Source: Torreya grandis
Lineage: Eukaryota > Streptophyta > Pinopsida > Cupressales > Taxaceae
Direction: 5' to 3'
Assembly (NCBI GenBank): GCA_037957365.1
Contig: JARHVA010000001.1
Location: 16,273,001 to 16,337,000 of the forward strand
DNA length: 64,000 bases
Part shown: piece after piece, positions 57,440-64,000 of the stretch
Layout of the letters: each line of letters opens with the position of its first letter
Numbering within the stretch: the stretch's first letter is position 1
Position numbers and translations under genes: made by a program
The notes under the pieces: generated by a model
Told to the model about the DNA's origin: nothing
Seen by the model: the letters and a program-made list of their open reading frames with translations, nothing else
Database searches by the model: none

Positions 57440-60400
57440 CCCTCCCTTAATGACAACCAAAAAAAAATCCAAGCTTATCTTAGAATTTTATAAAATTTTC
57501 TTTACACAGAGGTTTAGTCATTATATTAGTTGGTTGCTTAGAGGTAAGACAATAATAAAGACATATGCCTTCATTATCAACCAAGTGTCAGATGTAGTGG
57601 TGATAAGCCTCAATGTGCTTAGTCATAGCATATAAAACTAGATTATTTACCAACTTTAGTACACTCTGGTAGTCGCATAAGATAGGTGTGGGTGTTGATG
57701 AATCAAGTTGAAGATCATCCAATACATATTGAATCCACATCAACTCATAACCTATAATAATAATTGCTTTGTACTCTACTTTAGTATAAAATAATGCAAT
57801 TATATTTTGAAGCTTACTTTTCCATGAAAATGCTCTTGAACCAAGAGTGAAAATAAATCTTGTGTTATATTTTCTAGAATCAACTGATCATGCCCAATCT
57901 GAATCAATATACCCTATTAGCTCAAAATCAACATAATGCTTATATAAAATGCCTAATTCAAGATTGTCTTTGACATATCTAAGAACTTAGTTTTCAACTT
58001 GCCAATATTATTCATGTGGTTTAGCTATGAAGTGAGAAAGATAACTTATTGAAAAACACTAATATGGTCTAGGAGTAGTAAGATAAATCAAACTACCTAC
58101 TAATTATTGATAGATTGGTTCATTAACAAGTGGTAAATCAGTGTTAGTTGAGAGTTTTGTCCCAACTTCCATAGGTGTAGTTTTTGAATTATAATCATAT
58201 ATTCTAAATTTGTTTAACAAGTATTTGGAATATTTTATTTGGGATACAAAAATTGTATAACCAAAATTGTAAGACTGTCAAGACTCTACACCTAGACAAT
58301 ATTGAAGTAACCCTAGATCAATAATTTTAGACATAGAACATATGTTAGCTTTCACCTATTTAATCAAATCAGTACTACTTATAATAATGGTAAGATCATC
58401 AACATATAAAACTATAATCATTATGTCATCACTGACCAATTTATCATAGAGAGTAGATTATGTATCACATCTTTTAAAATTAGACTCTCTAAGATATTTA
58501 TCAATTTTGAAATATCAGGCTCGAGGAGCTTGTTAAGTCCATACAAAGACTTCACTAACTTGAAAACCAAATGTTATTTTCCAATAATCTGAAATCCATG
58601 TGGTTTTACTATGTACACCTCTTCCTCTAAGTCTCCACTCAAGAAATCACTATTTACATCCACCTACTATACATACCAACCAAACTAAGCAGTAATAGAA
58701 ATAACCATTTTTATTAAAGGAACAAATGTTTCTTGATAATTTACTCCTTCATGTGCATATCCTTTAGCAACAAGACAAGCTTTATACTTATCTAAAAAAC
58801 CATCTTACATTTTACTTTATAAACCCATGTGTGACCAATGGATTTCTTACCTTGAGATAGATTGGACAAAACCCAAGTTCCATTTTTTATTAATGTATCA
58901 TACTCCACCTTCATGGTAGATTCCCATTCCACCTTTCCTTTAGCATCTACATAAGTATTTGGCTCAAAATTTTGTGAAATACCTTAACTGAGATAAAAAT
59001 TTAGCTACTCAAGATTTTGTATCACTTTTTTCCTAGATCTTGTGGATCTAGATTCCAATGATATTATAATTTAATCTTGTTGAACATCCTACAATTTTCT
59101 ATAGTACCACTTTGACATTTTATGTTGAATAGTTGAATCACTGTGTGTTTCACTAGATCTTTCCATGGAGATAAACTTATCTGATGTTTGCCTTTTTGAT
59201 TCATTTTCCACTTTAGTAATAGAACTTGATGCACATTCATCATTTGGAATCCAAAGATTACTAATATCAATAGGTTTACCATCCTTTGAGAAATATGGAT
59301 TTTTCTCATCTATTTTGACATATATGTTTACTATTACTTTATTTATAGAGATATCTAATAACTTATAAGCTTTGTAATTATCATTATAGCCAACAAACAT
59401 GTAATTCTTACTCTTTTAATCTAAACCACTCCTTTTCTCTTTAGAAATTAATGCAAAATCAATACAACCAAAAATATAAAAAGTACTTACATCAAGTTTT
59501 CTTCTTGATTGTGCTTCTTCTAGAGTAATATTATGAAAAACTTTGCATAAACTCATGTTTAAGATGAACATTATAGTAACGATAGCTTCTACCTAGTACT
59601 AAAAAGGTACATTTATGTTTTGCACCATACAACATGCCATCTCCATCACAGTCTTGTTTCTCCTTTCCACTACTCTATTTTGTTGTGGAGTGTAATGAGT
59701 TATATATTATTTGTGTATACCTTCTTATATGCAGTATCCATTGAACTATTTGGAGATAAATTCTCCATCATCATCAAATCTAAAGACTTTGATATTTTTA
59801 CCTATTTGATGCTCAACCAGTGCTTTCCATGTAATAAAGTTAGCAAAACATTCTTATTTTTTCTTTAAAAAATACACCCATATTTTTTCAGAAAAATTAT
59901 CTACTTATAAATAAGAAATAAAGATCTCCAGATACAATATTAGTTTTAATAAGACCATGAAGATTTGCATGTACCAAATCTAACACATTTTTTTCTCTCC
60001 ATGCTTGACTAGTAGGAAAATGTTGTTTTATATGTTTACCCAACTGACATCCTACATAAACATCTTTATTATCTTTAATGGATGGAATTCTATTAACCAT
60101 TTTATTCTTACTCAAGATATTCAAATATTGGTAACTAAGATGACAATATCTTTCATGCCAAATAGTACTAGTCTACTCAATTATTGCTAAAGTATATTGT
60201 TTTACTATTTAAGATCTACAAGTTTGTACAAATCCCTTATTCTTATACCAATAAAAACTATTTCATCATTGAGTGTAGTTACTTTACATTTGTTTTAATC
60301 AATTTTTTTCTACCAGGTATTTATTTTTGGTGATTTCACCAATGGATAAAATATTCTTGTTCATATCAGGTATATATATAACATTAACAAATGTGTATTT

Positions 60401-60680
60401 GTACTCATTATTCAACATGATTTGTACATCTCCATATCCTTTAATATCATGTGTCTATCCATCACCTAAGGAAATAATTTCATTACTACTAGTATCCCCA
60501 ATAAAGTTTGAATACCAATCTTGATGACACGTGTAGTGTCATGATGCTCATGAGTCAAAATACCAAGTGTGAAACTCATTAGATTAGTCATGTGATATTT
60601 TAAAAGTAAATTTATTAGATTATTTTCCTTCTTATTTTGCAACATTAGCATGTCTATACTTCTTGTTTGCATTAGCCATA
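57440..60680 (-). pseudogene. Element J pol (Ty1/copia): protease, integrase, RT, RNase H
   Basis: Read right to left. A protease-like DS-stop-ASWHYTCH at about 60535-60575 is followed by the integrase zinc region (WHERYCHLSYQYL, about 60130-60170; CQLGKHIKQHF, about 60010-60045). Integrase core DLVHANLHGLIKT lies at about 59945-59985, and an open stretch at 59089-59400 gives its C-terminal part (MFVGYNDNYKAYKLLD). RT has an intact LYVDDL (complement of 58391-58409), YCLGVES and GSLIYLTTPRPY (about 58075-58110). RNase H has ALFYTKVEYKAIIIIGYELM (about 57725-57785) and MTKPLCKENFIKF near 57485. Stops and several frameshifts are present. Confidence 0.88.
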
Positions 60681-61420
60681 TCTTTTTGTCACGTTCAACA
60701 ATCTTTCTTAAAATGTCATAGTCGCTTATAATAAAAACATTTTCATTTCATTTTTTTTTATGCACTTACATTGGTTTTTGAAGAGTCCTTGTTTGCAAAC
60801 CATTGTTACCTTTTGACCGTGCTAAGAATGCACTTTATGTAGATCTTGATGTTGATGCAATTGAATGTTCACATATTTTTTCTTCTGCATGATAAGTTTT
60901 AAAAAACTATTCAAAATCTAGTGTTTGTCTCTCTACGATTATATGCAAAGATTCCACATAGGAATAATATGATGATGACAAATTATGTATGATAAAATAA
61001 ATTAAGTATTGCTTATCCACAAGATTTTTCACCATTTTTAATTGATCACATATGTCATTTAACTGTAATAAAAACTTAGAAATGGATCCACCTTCCTACA
61101 TCTTAGTGGAAAACAATAAATTATTTAAATATAACACCTTGTCAAATCTAGAAGCTTAATATTTTATTTTAATATGTTTCCATAAATATGATGCAATGGT
61201 CACATTTTTTTAATTTTTCGTACCAAATCATTAACTATTGAAAGTTTAAACAACATCAAAGCTTCTCAATAACATTTATCATAGTCATCAGGTTGAGCAT
61301 CTAGTCTATTATATTTATCAAGTCCAATTTGATCAAGATTCTAATACTCATATATTGTATCTTATCATTCCATAAAATAAAAAAATCCTATCAGGTTTCG
61401 TTAATCTAGCAACAATAGTT
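60681..61420 (-). pseudogene. Element J gag
   Basis: A zinc-knuckle-like KCFYYKRL, stop, HFKKDC lies at about 60700-60740 (minus), with the second Cys as Tyr. Upstream to about 61420 the minus strand reads as fragments of a copia gag; frames shift often. The start is near 61420. Confidence 0.6.
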
Positions 61421-61957
61421 ATTGTAAACTAGCTACTCTAACTTAGTTTTTCACTAAAATAATTAGATAGGAAAAGTTATATGGATTTTACAAAAAATAT
61501 TTTTGCACGTAAATTTTATTCTAAAACTAAACAATGTTGCTAGTTTTCAACAAAAATTTCCTTCTAGTTTATGAGAAAATTAACTATTTTCCATAAAATT
61601 TCCTAAAAAATATGGAAATAATTTAACTTCAAATTTTACACACTTTTTTGCAAAAAATATTTTTACATGAGGACAAGAACATCAAAATGAATAATGTGGA
61701 AACGTTTTATGCTTCTTCTCCCTATGGTTTTTTGGATGTGGAAGTAATCATCTTCCAGCTAAGCTCTTAAGGCAAATAATAAAAAAACTATACATGGATA
61801 AATATTTTAAAATATTTAAAATATTCTTCAAAACTAGGTTTGCCCTAAATATGTATGAAATGAAAAAAAAATGGTTTAGAATGCAGTAATTCTTTTATCC
61901 AATCAAAAATAACTTGTGTGCAGCTTCATAATGGTGTCCTCATTCTATTGGAAATAT
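61421..61957. other. spacer between J and K, no gene seen
   Basis: AT-rich, with a possible leader or 5' LTR of J that I could not match to 57235-57439. Confidence 0.4.
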
Positions 61958-62116
61958 TGTCATTGATGTCAAAGTCTAGCATTATTGGTGACAAAGGCCC
62001 CATAGCATTTATTATCTAAAGGAGTTTTTAATGTTCATATTTTGGCTAAATGTGTTGATATTTATTTAATAATAATGAATATATTTTTAGTTGCTTAAAG
62101 TCAAAAGAGGGCCCAT

Positions 62117-62332
62117 GAGGAAGTCAAAGAGTCATGAGGAAAAGACAAAAGAGGGAAAGGACTTATTTTCCCATGAAGGGTCATCTTGAGGAATTCAAAG
62201 AGTCACCAAGTGAAGACAAAAGAGGAAGGATACATTTTTCTATGAAGAGTCACCTTAAGGAATTTGAAAGGTCACCAAAATAAAGACAAAAAAGAAAAGG
62301 ATGCATTTGCTCATGAAGGGTCAACATGTGAC
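62117..62332 (+). repeat. three ~70-bp direct repeats in U3 of K
   Basis: Units begin at 62117, 62188 and 62257, each with GAGGAA-TCAAAGAGTCA..., a GACAAAAGAG block and CATGAAGGGTCA. They lie just upstream of the TATA box, where enhancer repeats of LTRs often lie. Confidence 0.88.
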
Positions 62333-62430
62333 TTTTTAAATGCAAGGATTCGAAGGGTCATGCAAATATGTCACCATTTTTCATGAGTGAAGAGTCACAA
62401 AGGATGAATTCCAAAGGTCTTTTGTAAAGC

Positions 62431-62440
62431 TATAAATAAA
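62431..62440 (+). promoter_or_regulatory. TATA box of element K
   Basis: TATAAATAAA in the LTR, between the two repeat sets. Confidence 0.75.
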
Positions 62441-62591
62441 GGCTTGAGAAGCCATTTATAATATGCAAGAGAGTGCATGGTTTTTAATTATTTTATATAA
62501 GAAAAGAGAAGAAAATAGAAAGAGATATTGTAGAGTTCTATCATTTATTGAGAAAGCAACATTGAGAGATAGTTGTATTTTATATACAAGA

Positions 62592-62735
62592 GGGGCTGGT
62601 GCTTATGTGGGTTAGTGCTCACAAATCTTTGCAAGGGGTTGGTTCTCCTATGGGTTGATGCTCACAAAGTGTTGTTGTGTTTGTGCTCGGTAAAGGGGTT
62701 GGTGATCTTGCAAGTTGGTACTTACAAACTTTATA
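62592..62735 (+). repeat. three GGGGTTGGTG repeats in R/U5 of K
   Basis: GGGGCTGGTGCTT (62592), GGGGTTGGTTCTC (62635) and GGGGTTGGTGATC (62695), each followed by a GCTCACAAA or CTTACAAA motif. The unit is 43-60 bp. The open frame across them (62573-62893) is a by-product, not a gene. Confidence 0.8.
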
Positions 62736-62966
62736 ACTTTAGTTGTTGCTCATTCATAAACTTGAAATTATTCTCTATGGTTTTTTCCACATTAGGTTTT
62801 CACGTAAAAATTTTGTGTCTCTCTCTCTTATGTGGTGCATGTTATTGTTTCAGTTTATTACATATCTTGAATGTATGGTTAAGTGGAGTTTGATTAAGTA
62901 AAAAATTTATAAGATATATGATATACTGATTTACCCCCCCTCTCAGTATATCTTGTGCTTAACAAT

Positions 62967-62977
62967 TGGTATCAAAG
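62967..62977 (+). other. Element K primer binding site
   Basis: TGGTATCAAAG, initiator-Met type, two bases after the LTR. Confidence 0.9.
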
Positions 62978-63030
62978 TAGGTTCTTTTGAAAAGAGTTTA
63001 ATAGCTTGAAGGTAGATCAAGGAAAACACG

Positions 63031-64000
63031 ATGGCTGGATCACATGAAGGTTTTTATATAAATAAGGCACCTTTGTTTGATGTGACAAATTATGCCTTTT
63101 GGAGCATAAGGATGAGGACTTACTTGATGTCCCTTAGATTCAACATTTGGCAAGCAATGCTGGAGGAATATGAAGAGCCATAAACACTTGTAACTACTTT
63201 GACAGAAAAGAAGGCAAGTGAAAATAATGCTAAAGCTTTAAATTCTATTTTATATGGTTTATGTGAATCTAAATTTATTAAAGTTATGCAATGCAAATCT
63301 GCTCATGAGACTTGGGTAAAGCTTGAGAATATCTACAAAGGTAATGGAAAGGTTTAGCAAGTTAAGCTAAAAACTTTTAGAAGGCAGTTTGAGAATTTGA
63401 AGATGGAAGAGGAAGAAAACATAGCAAGTTATCTTTTGCAGGTTGATAAAATAGTTAATCAGGTTCAAAGCCTTGGAGAAAAGTTAGAAGAAATAGCAGT
63501 GGTACAAAAAGTTTTGAGATCTCTACCAATGAGATGTGATGCAAAGGTTTTGATAATCGAAGAGATGAATAATCTATCCAAGATAAAAATAGATGAACTA
63601 CATTATGCTGTCCAAACAAGAGAAACTCTCAAAGAGGGAAGTTCCTTTCAAGACATCAAATAAAGACAAGGCTAAAATTTAAGAATCAAGTGATAGCTCT
63701 ATTGATGAGGAAAATGACAATGGAGCTTTATTCATCTGCAAGCCAAAAAGGGCACATGTAAATATCAAGGAAAATTGCCATTTAAATGTTTTAAATGTGG
63801 TAAGATCAAATATTTTGTAGCTAATTACCTAGATAAGAATAATGGTGACAATGAAGAAGGAAAGTCTACATATAAGAAGAACTTCAAAGGCAAATTCAAG
63901 AAGGGATTCGAGAAGAAGAGTTTATATTTTAAATATCTTAGCTCATCCGAAGATAGTGGAGTCAGTGACTCAGATGAAGAAGAGATTATATTCATGACCA
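63031..64000 (+). pseudogene. Element K gag, runs off the window
   Basis: The ATG at 63031 (in ACACGATGGC) starts MAGSHEGFYINKAPLFDVTN, then YAFWSIRMRTYLMSLRFNIW (about 63091-63150), the usual N-terminus of copia gag. Stops interrupt at TAA 63181 and TAG 63355 in the same frame; the clean part 63397-63663 gives IASYLLQVDKIVNQVQSL and LRSLPMRCDAKV. A frameshift near 63640 moves the reading to another frame. The zinc knuckle CFKCGKIKYFVANYLDK at about 63790-63840 keeps its first two Cys but has lost His context and the last Cys (TAC). A Lys-rich tail follows. Confidence 0.87.

Larger units (their letters stand above)
61958..62964 (+). repeat. Element K 5' LTR
   Basis: It starts TGTCATTGATGTCAAAGTC and ends GCTTAACA, about 1 kb. 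It holds three ~70-bp repeats in U3 (62117-62332), a TATA box TATAAATAAA (62431-62440), and three GGGGTTGGTGCTC-like repeats after it. The right border is fixed by the primer site; the left border is chosen from the TG start. The 3' copy is beyond the window. Confidence 0.75.

Noticed and set aside
62117..62332. CRISPR-like array
   Set aside because: Units are contiguous, diverged and inside an LTR; there are no unique spacers of even length and the sequence is plant.
62573..62893. Open frame of 106 codons on the plus strand
   Set aside because: It lies wholly inside the K LTR across GGGGTTGGTG repeats; its regular Leu/Val/Cys content comes from the repeat.

Overview
The window looks like nuclear DNA of a large-genome plant, perhaps a gymnosperm (weak guess). 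It is AT-rich, CpG is visibly scarce, and nearly everything readable is transposon: Ty1/copia and Ty3/gypsy LTR elements, one plant-type LINE, and several LTR elements lacking pol. I found no host protein gene and no rRNA, tRNA or CRISPR feature. Every coding region is broken. Many breaks are TAG, TGA or TAA where CAG, CAA, CGA or TGG would be expected, as left by C-to-T (and G-to-A) change in methylated repeats.

Layout. 1-4522: end of a copia element (copia-1), whose gag-pol keeps one frame despite 26 stops. 4523-6880: AT-rich spacer. 6890-10224 and 26144-26960: one copia element (copia-2) split by insertion of element A (10225-26138). A is an LTR element with LTRs of about 840 bp and only a gag-like frame. 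A is itself hit by B (10360-13474, gag-only element, in A's 5' LTR) and by C (16674-19212, minus strand, TSD TACTA).

27091-29715: LTR-like and unassigned sequence. 29716 to about 50230: a minus-strand Ty3/gypsy element (F) with RT, two RNase H-like domains and integrase, the order of the Tat lineage. F is split by D (34014-46317, LTRs about 577 bp). D contains a LINE (35263 to about 38250, possibly to 40206), an unrecognised decayed ORF (38459-39999) and a gag remnant; its 3' LTR is split by E (41858-45801, minus strand, no recognisable protein).

50331-53141: F/G border, not resolved. 53142-57230: Ty3/gypsy element G (gag and protease), split by H (54641-56507, TSD GTTTG), a 1.87-kb element with a perfect (AAT) tract of about 34 units and a decayed ORF of unknown type. 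57235-61420: minus-strand copia element J. 61958-64000: start of plus-strand copia element K, with a 1-kb LTR carrying two sets of internal repeats.

The nesting gives relative ages: copia-2 before A before B and C; F before D before the LINE and E; G before H. A, B, C, D, E and H show no pol of their own, so they were probably moved by enzymes of other elements.
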